Shown: positions 1 through 6,172 of the stretch, piece by piece | How positions within the stretch are numbered: position 1 is the first letter of the stretch | How the letters are laid out: every line of letters starts with the position of its first letter | From: Desulfobacteraceae bacterium | GTDB lineage: Bacteria; Desulfobacterota; Desulfobacteria; Desulfobacterales; Desulfosarcinaceae | DNA length: 25,694 bases | Assembly (NCBI GenBank): GCA_027025615.1 | Contig: JALVQM010000448.1 | Span: 1-25,694, forward strand | Reading direction: 5' to 3' | The notes under the pieces: model-generated | Databases searched by the model: none | Told to the model about the DNA's origin: nothing | What the model saw: the letters and a program-made list of their open reading frames with translations, nothing else | Made by a program: the position numbers and the translations under genes

Positions 1-507
1 ATTTTGATGGGAAAGCTTGGTATAATCAGGAAATTTCGATGTATCAAAATAAATGCCGTCACTTGTGCGGTAAGTATAACCCTTTTCTTCAAGTTTTCGG
101 ATAAGGGCGATCTGGTCATCGATCGTATCGGTAGCCTTGCACCAGACTGAGGGTTCCAAAATATTAAGGGCGGACAAATCCTGCTTGAAGGCTTGGGTAT
201 AAAATTCGGCGATTGCCCAGGCACTCTTTCCCTCGCGCCGAGCGCCCCTTTCAAGTTTGTCTTCACCCATGTCACGGTCACCGGTCAGGTGTCCCACATC
301 GGTTATGTTCATGACATGCCTTACCCTGAAACCGTTGTAAAGCAGAACGCGCTTGAGAATATCTTCGAAAATATAAGTCCTTAGATTGCCTATATGGGCA
401 TAATTATAGACAGTCGGCCCGCAAGTATACAATCCCACATGGGGAGGCTTTATGGGTGTAAAAAGTTCCTTGCTCCTGCTCAGGGTATTATAAAGATACA
501 GATTCAT
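1..507 (-). CDS. cysS: Cysteinyl-tRNA synthetase, N-terminal 169 residues (cut by window edge)
   Basis: Class I aminoacyl-tRNA synthetase that attaches cysteine to tRNA-Cys in the cytoplasm. Reading leftwards from ATG at 507, the protein begins MNLYLYNTLSRSKELFTPIK and runs open to the window edge. C29 in the CGPTVYNYAHIGN block is the expected first zinc ligand that selects cysteine, and HIGN (38-41) is the class I HIGH signature. The following ITDVGHLTGD segment and the GEDKLERGA stretch are also typical of CysS. The KMSKS loop and anticodon-binding domain lie outside the window. The SD is weak (GAAAAG just before the ATG), but a good promoter lies upstream (562-591). The family assignment is secure. 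Confidence 0.95.
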   Translation of the reverse strand, partial: MNLYLYNTLSRSKELFTPIKPPHVGLYTCGPTVYNYAHIGNLRTYIFEDILKRVLLYNGFRVRHVMNITDVGHLTGDRDMGEDKLERGARREGKSAWAIAEFYTQAFKQDLSALNILEPSVWCKATDTIDDQIALIRKLEEKGYTYRTSDGIYFDTSKFPDYTKLSHQN

Positions 508-561
508 CTTTTCAGTTGCCTGTTTTGTTTATTTTTGTGATTAATGCTGCCAAAAGATAAT

Positions 562-591
562 TTTATGCACCAATATAGGCGCACTTGTCAA
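562..591 (-). promoter_or_regulatory. Predicted sigma-70-type promoter for cysS
   Basis: On the minus strand a perfect TTGACA (591-586) is followed 18 bases later by CATAAA (567-562). Transcription would start near 555, giving a leader of about 48 bases before the cysS ATG at 507. This is a sequence match only. Confidence 0.5.
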
Positions 592-742
592 TCACGACAG
601 TTTTGCAAAAAGATAAAATAGAAGGTTCTGCAACAGGCTTGGATTTAGACGGAGGGCTTAAAAGGCCGGCTGCAAGGCAAGTGGCAGTCATTGCAGCGGT
701 GGATTCCATTGATCAGGTGGCGATAATCTCTCAGTATATATA

Positions 743-767
743 TGTTTAACCGTTATTTTGTTAAACA
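743..767. repeat. 8-bp inverted repeat TGTTTAAC/GTTAAACA
   Basis: TGTTTAAC (743-750) and GTTAAACA (760-767) are perfect reverse complements around a 9-base centre. The symmetry fits an operator for a dimeric repressor. It lies beyond the 3' end of the reductase gene (910-1449), so it could also be a weak hairpin in that transcript. There is no T-run that would make it a clear terminator. Confidence 0.4.
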
Positions 768-909
768 AACTACTGCCCTGGTTTTCATCTGGTTGAATTT
801 CAACTGCAATGCGAACTTATTGAATGTAATTTGCCTTTTTCGCCTCAGCTTTGCCTGCCAGTTTTTTCAATTACCTTCCGAGAGTTATAACTGTTTTCCG
901 GCTTATTTA

Positions 910-1449
910 CTAAGATTCGCCAACCGGTCCAGCGGCATGTCGTTTAACAACACGGTACCTGAGGAAAACGGTGTGGGTATCTATCTGATGCAAGTCTTCC
1001 AGGGACAATTCCATGTCCAGCTCTTTGGTGAACAGGCCCAGGCCCGTCCCGAAAATCCGGGGTGTAAGGGTGATAACAACCTCATCAATCAGGCCCGCCT
1101 GGGCAAAAAGTGTATTTATCTCAGCACCACCTGCTAAAATTGCCTTTTTATAACCCTGGTTATACAATTCGTCAGCGATATGGCGTGGGGAATCAGCTGT
1201 GAACCATATCCCTGCTTTTGATGATCTGCGTTCTGGGAAACGGGTTATTACAACATGGTGCCTGCCAGGCAACTGCCTGCCGATATTATCAAAAGTTCTT
1301 GATCCCATGATTATCACCCCGGCGTTCATGGACAGGGCCCTGAACATCCGCTTGTCGGCAGATCCTGTCCAATCAGGGTAATGATTCCGGTTGCGGGCAA
1401 TTTTACCGTCAAGTGTACAGGCCATCAGCATTATGATTTCAGCGCGCAT
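910..1449 (-). CDS. RibD C-terminal / dihydrofolate-reductase-fold protein
   Basis: A 179-aa single-domain protein of the RibD_C/DHFR-like superfamily, whose members reduce pterin or pyrimidine substrates with NADPH. It shows the family's N-terminal strand and substrate loop (MLMACTLDGKIARNRN), the VIIMGSRTFDNIG segment that contacts the nucleotide, AILAGGAEIN (the glycine-rich dinucleotide-binding turn), and a C-terminal DEVVITLTPRIFGTG strand. The RibD deaminase domain is absent and no other riboflavin gene is nearby, so the physiological substrate is unknown. The start is ATG at 1449, preceded by GGAGGTT at normal spacing. It is probably a single-gene unit. Confidence 0.8.
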   Translation of the reverse strand: MRAEIIMLMACTLDGKIARNRNHYPDWTGSADKRMFRALSMNAGVIIMGSRTFDNIGRQLPGRHHVVITRFPERRSSKAGIWFTADSPRHIADELYNQGYKKAILAGGAEINTLFAQAGLIDEVVITLTPRIFGTGLGLFTKELDMELSLEDLHQIDTHTVFLRYRVVKRHAAGPVGES

Positions 1450-1692
1450 GTATTTCTAACCTCCGGCATTAAGCAATTGATGTTTTATTAAAACCATATC
1501 TGTTATTGATAACTTTCGTTCCACAAGCCATGGGGCCTGGATATAAAACGCCCGGTTTTTTTCAAAAGCCATATTGACTGCATGACTGCAGGTTGCATTC
1601 CTGGCCAATATTTGCAAGGATAAAATTAAAATCGGTTGTCTCCGGCGTTCATGCCTGGACGTGCTATTTTAATCAAGAAAGGAGAGAGTTAC

Positions 1693-2097
1693 ATGCCTGA
1701 TGATAGAAAACTTTTAACTGCCAAGGAGTTTGCCCGCCTGGCAGGTGTTAAACCCGGAACAGTAACTAACTGGCTACGCAACGGCAGGCTTGAAGGATCA
1801 AAATCCAATGGCAGGTGGATGATCCCCGCCGACCAGCTAAACAAAATGGGATCAAAAGCATCGACTGAATCACAAGAAAAAATGCAAGACACACCATCGG
1901 GAAAAACTCAAAGCAGGGAAACAAAAATGTACTCCATCGCCGAGTTTGCAGCAATTACCTATCTTACGGAACTCGGGGTTGAACGCTGGCTGAAATCAGG
2001 ACGCCTCAACGGCAATCTGGACGAAAACGGCACCTGGAGGGTTGACCCTTCGAGTCTCCAATTGCCTCATCTTAAACACCTTCTAAGGAATTCCTGA
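1693..2097 (+). CDS. Tandem helix-turn-helix (excisionase/MerR-like) DNA-binding protein
   Basis: A 134-aa protein with two copies of an excisionase-type helix-turn-helix module. Module one is at about residues 7-49 (LLTAKEFARLAGVKPGTVTN, then NGRLEGSKSNGRWMIP). Module two is at about 80-125 (YSIAEFAAITYLTELGVERW, then SGRLNGNLDENGTWRVDP). Each has the helix pair plus the small wing ending in a Trp and an Arg or Met. The linker of about 30 residues is polar, rich in Ser, Gln, Lys and Thr. I chose ATG 1693 because AGGAGAG stands just before it; an in-frame start at 1636 has no SD. The two modules could grip two half-sites as a monomer. No integrase is adjacent, so a role as a chromosomal regulator is more likely than as a phage excisionase. 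The target is unknown. Confidence 0.75.
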   Translation: MPDDRKLLTAKEFARLAGVKPGTVTNWLRNGRLEGSKSNGRWMIPADQLNKMGSKASTESQEKMQDTPSGKTQSRETKMYSIAEFAAITYLTELGVERWLKSGRLNGNLDENGTWRVDPSSLQLPHLKHLLRNS

Positions 2098-2122
2098 AAC
2101 TGCCGAACACGCAGTCTATTGA

Positions 2123-2185
2123 AATAAAAAAGCAGCATCGCGGGGTCGGGCCCGGTTACAGCCGGTTGCTCCCCCGCCCGGCTGC
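2123..2185 (-). terminator. Predicted intrinsic terminator of the exchanger gene
   Basis: Read on the minus strand, GCAGC(N4)CGGGG pairs with CCCCG(N4)GCTGC (arms 2185-2172 and 2145-2132), with a further CCGG/CCGG hairpin inside. A T-rich run follows (complement of AATAAAAAA at 2123-2131). It lies directly after the stop at 2188. The plus strand lacks a T-run on its own side, so it should act mainly on minus-strand transcripts. Confidence 0.5.
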
Positions 2186-2187
2186 CT

Positions 2188-3237
2188 TCAAAGGGGCAGG
2201 ATACCCTTGTAAAGAAAGACACCATAGATAGATGCCACGGTAAGTGCAGCCATCCGGGGCAGGCGTCCCCAAAAAGCTATAAAAACAAAATGAACAGCGC
2301 CAACAACCATGATGATACCTATTGCCAAGTTCAGGTAGCTGGGAATATTAATCGGGGAAAAACAGGCAAACAGGCCAATGGCCATGGGAATACAAATGTG
2401 ACCGTCACCTATCTGGGAACTGTAGACTATATCGGCTCTTCTTCTGTATGCGTAATATGCCGCGAGCATCCCATTGGGCAGAACCATTAGCAAACCACTC
2501 AGCCATCCCAGATTGCTGAATACGAACACCCCTGTTCCTGATTTAGGTATCCATTCAACCAACCGGTCAATGCCTTTATATACGCCAAAGCCACCGGCAA
2601 TAACCAAGGCTATATCCCAGACAATGCTCCAGGACAGTTGCCTCCGGCGCTGGACATTGTTTTTCAGAACATCAAAAACATGGATTACCTGCCAGAACAA
2701 AAAAATACCCACCAATAACATCCCGTCATCCCTGTTGATGCTTCCGTCTCTGCCAAGGGCCCATAATGCCCCGGTGAAAAAAAACATCGCTGTAAGGGTA
2801 AGCAGCAAAGACAGGTAATTGAGCCGATGCTGCTTTGACCAATTTGCAGAAGCCACACTGGCATCAGTGCCCCTTTTGAGGTTTAAAGACCAGATCAAGG
2901 CCGGAAGACCGATAAGCAAAGTCAGGTTGGTGACATTGTTAACCAGGCAGTTTTCCAATACCATTGCCCCGCTACCGCCTGTCTTGCCCATTACGTATGC
3001 AAAACTGAGATTGGAAAAACCAGATGCATACGGCATGACCAGGGTGCCTAGAACGGTACCTTCAAGACCCTTGTTTTCCAGGGCTCCAAGCCGCCAGATC
3101 ATTAAAAAGGATGCGACCAGGAACAATGCCAAAGAAAAAAAGGGATCAGCAGCATCGGCGTAACTACCAACAGGTGCAACCAGCTTCCATGCTGGTGATA
3201 CCAGTTGCCCGATTTTTGCCAGATACAAGCCGCTCAA
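2188..3237 (-). CDS. Divergent sodium/calcium exchanger-like membrane protein
   Basis: A hydrophobic protein of about 350 aa with roughly ten membrane segments, resembling the Ca2+/cation antiporter (CaCA) family. It has two related repeats. The first contains GTLVMPYASGFSN, then ENCLVNNVTNLTLLIGLPAL, the equivalent of the family's P(E) and GSN...N alpha-repeat positions. The second contains VLPNGMLAAYYAYRRRADIV followed by YSSQIGDGHICIP. The usual acidic Glu after the alpha-repeat Pro is not visible, so the ion specificity is uncertain. I chose TTG at 3237 because GGAGG (3248-3244) sits 6 bases upstream; a GTG at 3249 would add four residues but has no SD of its own. It lies about 20 bases after the TerB-like gene and is probably co-transcribed with it. 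Confidence 0.65.
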   Translation of the reverse strand: MSGLYLAKIGQLVSPAWKLVAPVGSYADAADPFFSLALFLVASFLMIWRLGALENKGLEGTVLGTLVMPYASGFSNLSFAYVMGKTGGSGAMVLENCLVNNVTNLTLLIGLPALIWSLNLKRGTDASVASANWSKQHRLNYLSLLLTLTAMFFFTGALWALGRDGSINRDDGMLLVGIFLFWQVIHVFDVLKNNVQRRRQLSWSIVWDIALVIAGGFGVYKGIDRLVEWIPKSGTGVFVFSNLGWLSGLLMVLPNGMLAAYYAYRRRADIVYSSQIGDGHICIPMAIGLFACFSPINIPSYLNLAIGIIMVVGAVHFVFIAFWGRLPRMAALTVASIYGVFLYKGILPL

Positions 3238-3259
3238 TTCCCCCTCCACCCGGCAAGTC

Positions 3260-3679
3260 TTATACGACTACACCGGAAACAAGCAGTTCCCAACGGGCAG
3301 ACAACTTACGATATTCCTTCAACCAGTCCTCAATGGCATCTACATCTTTCCTTGGAATTCCAAGTCTTTCTGCGTAGGTATAGACTTTTTGTTTTTCAGG
3401 CAGTGAAAAATTACGATCCATTGATGCGAGCATGATTGCATCCCGCAGGACAAAAAGTGCGGTTAACCTGCTTAACTTCTGGCGTTTAATCGTGTGGGTC
3501 TTATCTGTGGTGCGCATGAAATCATCATAATTTAACCCTAGCTTGAGAGCTCTTTGGCGAACGAATTCGTACTCGCGGGGCCCATTGTCTTTATCCGCCT
3601 TGGCAATAGCGATCATTATTCTTAGGTATGTTTCAGAATCAAAATCCCCGGCGTCCGGATAAAAAAAGTCCAAGTCCAT
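3260..3679 (-). CDS. TerB-like protein (TerB/DjlA N-terminal fold)
   Basis: A 139-aa, mainly helical acidic protein. MIAIAKADKDNGPREYEFVR and LRDAIMLASMDRNFSLPEKQ form the two repeated helix-Asp-Glu units of the TerB fold, seen in tellurite-resistance TerB and at the N terminus of the J-protein DjlA. TerB domains are thought to bind metal through these acidic loops and to work near the membrane; activity here is inferred. The start is ATG 3679, with GGGAG about 8 bases upstream. A minus-strand TATAAA (3771-3766) could be its -10 box. The next gene upstream on the same strand encodes a J-domain protein, so the two halves of a DjlA-like protein occur here as separate neighbours. Confidence 0.7.
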   Translation of the reverse strand: MDLDFFYPDAGDFDSETYLRIMIAIAKADKDNGPREYEFVRQRALKLGLNYDDFMRTTDKTHTIKRQKLSRLTALFVLRDAIMLASMDRNFSLPEKQKVYTYAERLGIPRKDVDAIEDWLKEYRKLSARWELLVSGVVV

Positions 3680-3928
3680 AGTTTTTCTCCCGATCTAGTC
3701 CGAGCCATTGCCGGACAAATGAAATGCACCTCACATCTAATAGCAAAGAACATTCCAGAATTAATTTTATACCGATCCTTGGCAATCAATGGTTTAAGCA
3801 AATTTGTAAGATGGGAAAACAAACAGGTATGTAAAAAATCAGAATCCTGTTTGCACAATCGTATACACAGCAAACGAACTGATCCCGCAAGTCCGGATGG
3901 GTACTCCAGCTTTCCAATGGCAAATTCA

Positions 3929-4714
3929 TCAGCTAAAACCAAACTTTTTTTTCAATCTTTGCCATACCGGACGTTTAAAACACACTTTCAACAACAGGTC
4001 CCCGCTTTTGCCCCCACCACGGCCGGGATGTCCCATTGCAGCAAGCCTGATAACCTTGCCTTCAGTAATACCGGCCGGCACCTTGACAACCAGTTTTTTA
4101 TCCTTTTGCTTGTGGTAATATGGAAAAGGGCCACCTTCTGCGGCAAATTTTTGATCAAGGCGGATAACATCGTGAATGTCTTTACCTTCAATGGGAATCT
4201 CAATCCCGGTTAGACGGCTGAAGGCCTTACGTGCCAGCTTTTCCATTAATCCTGTCTTTACCGGCTTATGCGCACCGTTTCCCTTACCCTCTGCCCCTGA
4301 CTTATTTCTTGCCCCACCGCCGTAACTGAAGTCATAGACTTTGAAAGATGCCCCATAAAATTCCTTGAAAATTTCATCAAAGCCCCTGAGCCCGAATGAT
4401 CTGGCCATTTCTTCGAAAATATTATAGATATCAGACTGGCTGAAAATATCCTGTTCGCTGAACGACTGCCGGAAATGACTATAGGCATCATCTCCATACA
4501 TATTGCGAAGGCTGTCGTATTGCTGCCTTTTTTCATGATCGGATAAAACAGCATAGGCCTCGTTGAGAATTTTCATCCGTTCGGCCGCCTGGGGATTGTC
4601 TTTATTGCGATCAGGATGATAACGCAGGGCCAATTTACGGTAGGCCTCCTTGATCTTTTGCTGACCAGCGTCCTGTTCCACGCCTAAAACCTGATAATAA
4701 TCAAATGAACTCAT
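3929..4714 (-). CDS. J-domain co-chaperone (class B, CbpA-like, no zinc finger)
   Basis: A 261-aa DnaJ-family protein that should stimulate the ATPase of a DnaK/Hsp70 chaperone. The N-terminal J domain (about residues 4-70) carries the essential HPD at 33-35. The middle (about 75-150) is Phe/Gly/Ser/Tyr-rich like a G/F linker. The C terminus (about 165-255) resembles the beta-sandwich peptide-binding domain (VPAGITEGKVIRLAAMGHPG then GDLLLKV). There is no CXXCXGXG zinc finger, and only one clear C-terminal subdomain is present, so it is shorter than typical CbpA (about 300 aa). The SD before ATG 4714 is weak. It lies 249 bases upstream of the TerB-like gene on the same strand, which suggests a functional link. 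Confidence 0.85.
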   Translation of the reverse strand: MSSFDYYQVLGVEQDAGQQKIKEAYRKLALRYHPDRNKDNPQAAERMKILNEAYAVLSDHEKRQQYDSLRNMYGDDAYSHFRQSFSEQDIFSQSDIYNIFEEMARSFGLRGFDEIFKEFYGASFKVYDFSYGGGARNKSGAEGKGNGAHKPVKTGLMEKLARKAFSRLTGIEIPIEGKDIHDVIRLDQKFAAEGGPFPYYHKQKDKKLVVKVPAGITEGKVIRLAAMGHPGRGGGKSGDLLLKVCFKRPVWQRLKKKFGFS

Positions 4715-4899
4715 TGTTGATCCAAACCTTTCAATTCAAGCCGCCTGACCGGCCTTGATTACGGCAACAAAGCCGAATTTTTTGCTGCGCTTTGCTCCGA
4801 TTGAAGCCTACTGCCAACCACGCCTTGCCATCAGGTGCATGCAGTCACATAGATAGCTGCTTATTTTTCAAGCCAGCGGGTTCTTCACAGCCGGACCTG

Positions 4900-5003
4900 T
4901 TGCAAATTGCTCCCGGGTGATGCCTGGATTTTATAACTAAAACGGGCAATATCAAACTTGATAATCCTTGTATTGCAAATTGCAATTTGCTTTTGCAAAA
5001 TGC
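4900..5003. promoter_or_regulatory. Repeated TTGCAAATTGC sites, candidate enhancer for the sigma-54 promoter
   Basis: TTGCAAATTGC occurs at 4900-4910 and again at 4973-4983. The second copy is part of a perfect 16-bp palindrome, GCAAATTGCAATTTGC (4975-4990). A related TTGCAAAATGC follows at 4993-5003. The two identical copies are 73 bp apart, close to seven helical turns, and lie about 125-230 bp upstream of the predicted sigma-54 start. That is where bacterial enhancer-binding proteins usually bind. The identity of the activator is unknown. Confidence 0.5.
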
Positions 5004-5102
5004 TAATCAATCTACTCGAATCCCAGCATCCAGGTTTACTTGTATTTTCTTTAACTATCTGCAATTATTAATTATAAAATTACAAACAATTTGAATATAA
5101 CC

Positions 5103-5118
5103 TGGCATCTATTTTGCT
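5103..5118 (+). promoter_or_regulatory. Consensus sigma-54 (RpoN) promoter
   Basis: TGGCAT-N5-TTGCT. The invariant GG is at 5104-5105 and GC at 5116-5117, with exactly 10 bases between them, as required for -24/-12 promoters. Transcription would start near 5129. No protein gene starts within 800 bases downstream on this strand, and an intrinsic terminator stands at 5312-5344. Confidence 0.7.
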
Positions 5119-5128
5119 TGTTAATTGG

Positions 5129-5344
5129 CAAGGCCTAACTTTTTTCATCATCTTCCTCTCTTGTCCGGCCCTGGCGACAATGGTGCCGCCAGGGCCGACA
5201 TAAAATGTTTGGCAACAAAACAGACAGTCCGTGTTTTGAGTTAAAAATTACCACATCCGGCCCCTAAGCCCTGTTGGCAGAATAACCACTGAACAAAACA
5301 TATTTTGTCCAAGGGATGCCCCGCCTGGGTCATCCCTCTTTTTT
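5129..5344 (+). ncRNA. Candidate sigma-54-dependent small RNA (about 215 nt)
   Basis: The region is bounded by a consensus sigma-54 promoter and an intrinsic terminator on the same strand and contains a series of perfect hairpins. These are an 11-bp stem CGGCCCTGGCG/CGCCAGGGCCG (5166-5176 with 5187-5197), CAAAACA/TGTTTTG (5216-5222 with 5232-5238), ACAAAA/TTTTGT (5293-5298 with 5303-5308), then the terminator stem. The 5' end (about 5148-5165) is a pyrimidine-rich single strand containing TTCCTCTC, complementary to Shine-Dalgarno sequences. A 20-codon ORF inside (5205-5267) has no SD. The 3' end overlaps, in antisense, the last codons of the ferritin-like gene. No known RNA family was recognised; expression is inferred. 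Confidence 0.55.
5312..5344 (+). terminator. Intrinsic terminator on the plus strand
   Basis: AGGGATG (5312-5318) pairs with CATCCCT (5331-5337). CCC/GGG pairs inside after one mismatch, around a 4-base loop, and CTTTTTT follows. On the minus strand the same stem is not followed by a T-run, so the element reads as a plus-strand terminator even though the flanking ferritin-like gene runs on the minus strand and its TGA lies within the stem. Confidence 0.7.
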
Positions 5345-5821
5345 GCACAAATCAAACGACAGTTTGCCGATCAGCAAATCGTTTAATTTTTGAACATGCC
5401 GGTTTTCTTCTTTGATTATGGCTTCCAGTTGGGCAATTGCTGTCTTTTCCTCAATAAAAGCTTTAAGTAACTCATAGAAAGTAATTGTCTCCTTTTCCAT
5501 TTCAATTGCCAGCTCCAGTATTTCGCTCCACCTGCCGGCGTCCAGGAGTCGATCTTGGTCCAGGCCAAAGGTTTTATGTCCCATGGCATCTTTGATTAAC
5601 TCACTGCCCAGAGCCTCAAGCTGGGCAAAACCTTGCTGGACTGTATCACTGACAGGAAGGTTCTTAAACCATTTGGCATGTTCAACTTCCTGATCGGCCA
5701 GCCATTCGAGCAATTCGGCCGCTTCAGAGTCTTTGACCAGGCTGCTTACCTTTCGGTACAATTTTTCACCATTACGTTCGATTTTAATGGCTATCGTACG
5801 CAAGTCACGCATGGTAAACAT
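5330..5821 (-). CDS. Ferritin-like (rubrerythrin-type) diiron protein
   Basis: A 163-aa four-helix protein of the rubrerythrin/ferritin-like superfamily, without the C-terminal rubredoxin zinc/iron knuckle. Metal-ligand motifs are visible: a first-helix Glu in KIERNGEKLYRKV, ExxH in DQEVEHAKWF, a third-helix Glu in IEMEKETITFYELL, and a second ExxH in KEENRHVQKL. Such proteins reduce peroxide or handle iron in anaerobes; the redox partner is not visible here. AAAGGAGGA precedes ATG 5821; a second ATG three codons in is less well placed. A perfect minus-strand TATAAT (5920-5915) may be its -10 box. The gene is transcribed divergently from the radical SAM unit. Confidence 0.8.
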   Translation of the reverse strand: MFTMRDLRTIAIKIERNGEKLYRKVSSLVKDSEAAELLEWLADQEVEHAKWFKNLPVSDTVQQGFAQLEALGSELIKDAMGHKTFGLDQDRLLDAGRWSEILELAIEMEKETITFYELLKAFIEEKTAIAQLEAIIKEENRHVQKLNDLLIGKLSFDLCKKEG

Positions 5822-5895
5822 TTGACAAATCCTCCTTTTGGAATTTCCCTATTCAGGGCAATACAGATATTGGGCTTCTTGATAAACCATCGTTG

Positions 5896-5922
5896 TTGAC
5901 CGGACCAGACATTTATTATAGA
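5896..5922 (+). promoter_or_regulatory. Possible promoter of the radical SAM unit
   Basis: TTGACC (5896-5901) and TATAGA (5917-5922) are separated by 15 bases, slightly shorter than ideal. TAGATG gives a 17-base spacer as an alternative. Position and orientation fit the small gene at 5957. The same AT-rich segment carries the minus-strand TATAAT for the ferritin-like gene, so divergent promoters probably overlap here. Confidence 0.35.
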
Positions 5923-5956
5923 TGTCCAATTCAAAATAATATGAAAGGATACAATT

Positions 5957-6163
5957 ATGCACTGTCTTGCCCTGGACGATCATACCGACATTTGTGTCAC
6001 TGTAAAAGTCAAACTTATCAATAAAAATCAAAGAACCGATGATCTGGCTGAAGCTCTAAAAGAAAAAGACCTCCTTTTAAAAGCTCAGTATCTTGCTACC
6101 CGGCACGAAAAGACAATTGCCAAAGAAATCATAAATTCCCTTTCCGAAAATGATGCCGGCTGA
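5957..6163 (+). CDS. Small charged protein upstream of radical SAM gene
   Basis: A 68-aa protein that I do not recognise. It starts MHCLALDDHTDICVTVKVKL, with His3 replaced by Cys3 in an acidic/His/Cys-containing N terminus (Cys at 3 and 13), followed by a Lys/Glu-rich, probably helical second half. It has no signal peptide or membrane segment. The gene is credible because AAGGA stands 7 bases before the ATG, and its stop is 9 bases before the start of the radical SAM gene, so the two are likely translated together. It could be a partner or substrate of that enzyme, but it has no Cys/Gly/Ser-rich core that would mark a classical modified peptide. It may equally be an unrelated small regulator. 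Confidence 0.6.
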   Translation: MHCLALDDHTDICVTVKVKLINKNQRTDDLAEALKEKDLLLKAQYLATRHEKTIAKEIINSLSENDAG

Positions 6164-6172
6164 CAATAAACA

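Larger units (their letters stand above)
508..909. other. 402-base gap without a convincing gene
   Basis: This stretch separates the start of cysS from the end of the RibD_C-like reductase. It holds the cysS promoter and an 8-bp inverted repeat at 743-767. I see no tRNA, riboswitch or ORF with a ribosome-binding site. The one longer plus-strand frame (742-1137) runs antisense into the neighbouring gene and has no SD. Confidence 0.5.
4715..5329. other. 615-base gap without a protein gene; holds sigma-54 promoter and sRNA candidate
   Basis: No ORF here has both a plausible length and a ribosome-binding site. The right half contains the sigma-54 promoter (5103-5118), repeated upstream TTGCAAATTGC sites (4900-5003), several hairpins and a plus-strand terminator, listed separately. 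The left part (4715-4890) would include the promoter of the J-domain gene on the minus strand, but I could not identify convincing -35/-10 boxes. Confidence 0.6.

Noticed and set aside
742..1137. 131-codon plus-strand frame
   Set aside because: No SD, and most of it is antisense to the well-supported RibD_C-like gene.
1602..1615. Sigma-54-like TGGCC...TTGC upstream of the tandem-HTH gene
   Set aside because: The spacing between GG and GC is 9 bases instead of the required 10.
5080..5151. Minus-strand 23-codon ORF (MMKKVRPC...) with a GAGAGG-like SD
   Set aside because: Very short and overlaps the sigma-54 promoter of the opposite strand; the SD-like sequence is the complement of the sRNA's pyrimidine-rich 5' end.
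5205..5267. 20-codon plus-strand ORF inside the candidate sRNA
   Set aside because: No ribosome-binding site, and it overlaps a hairpin; peptide coding is not supported, though a dual-function RNA cannot be excluded.
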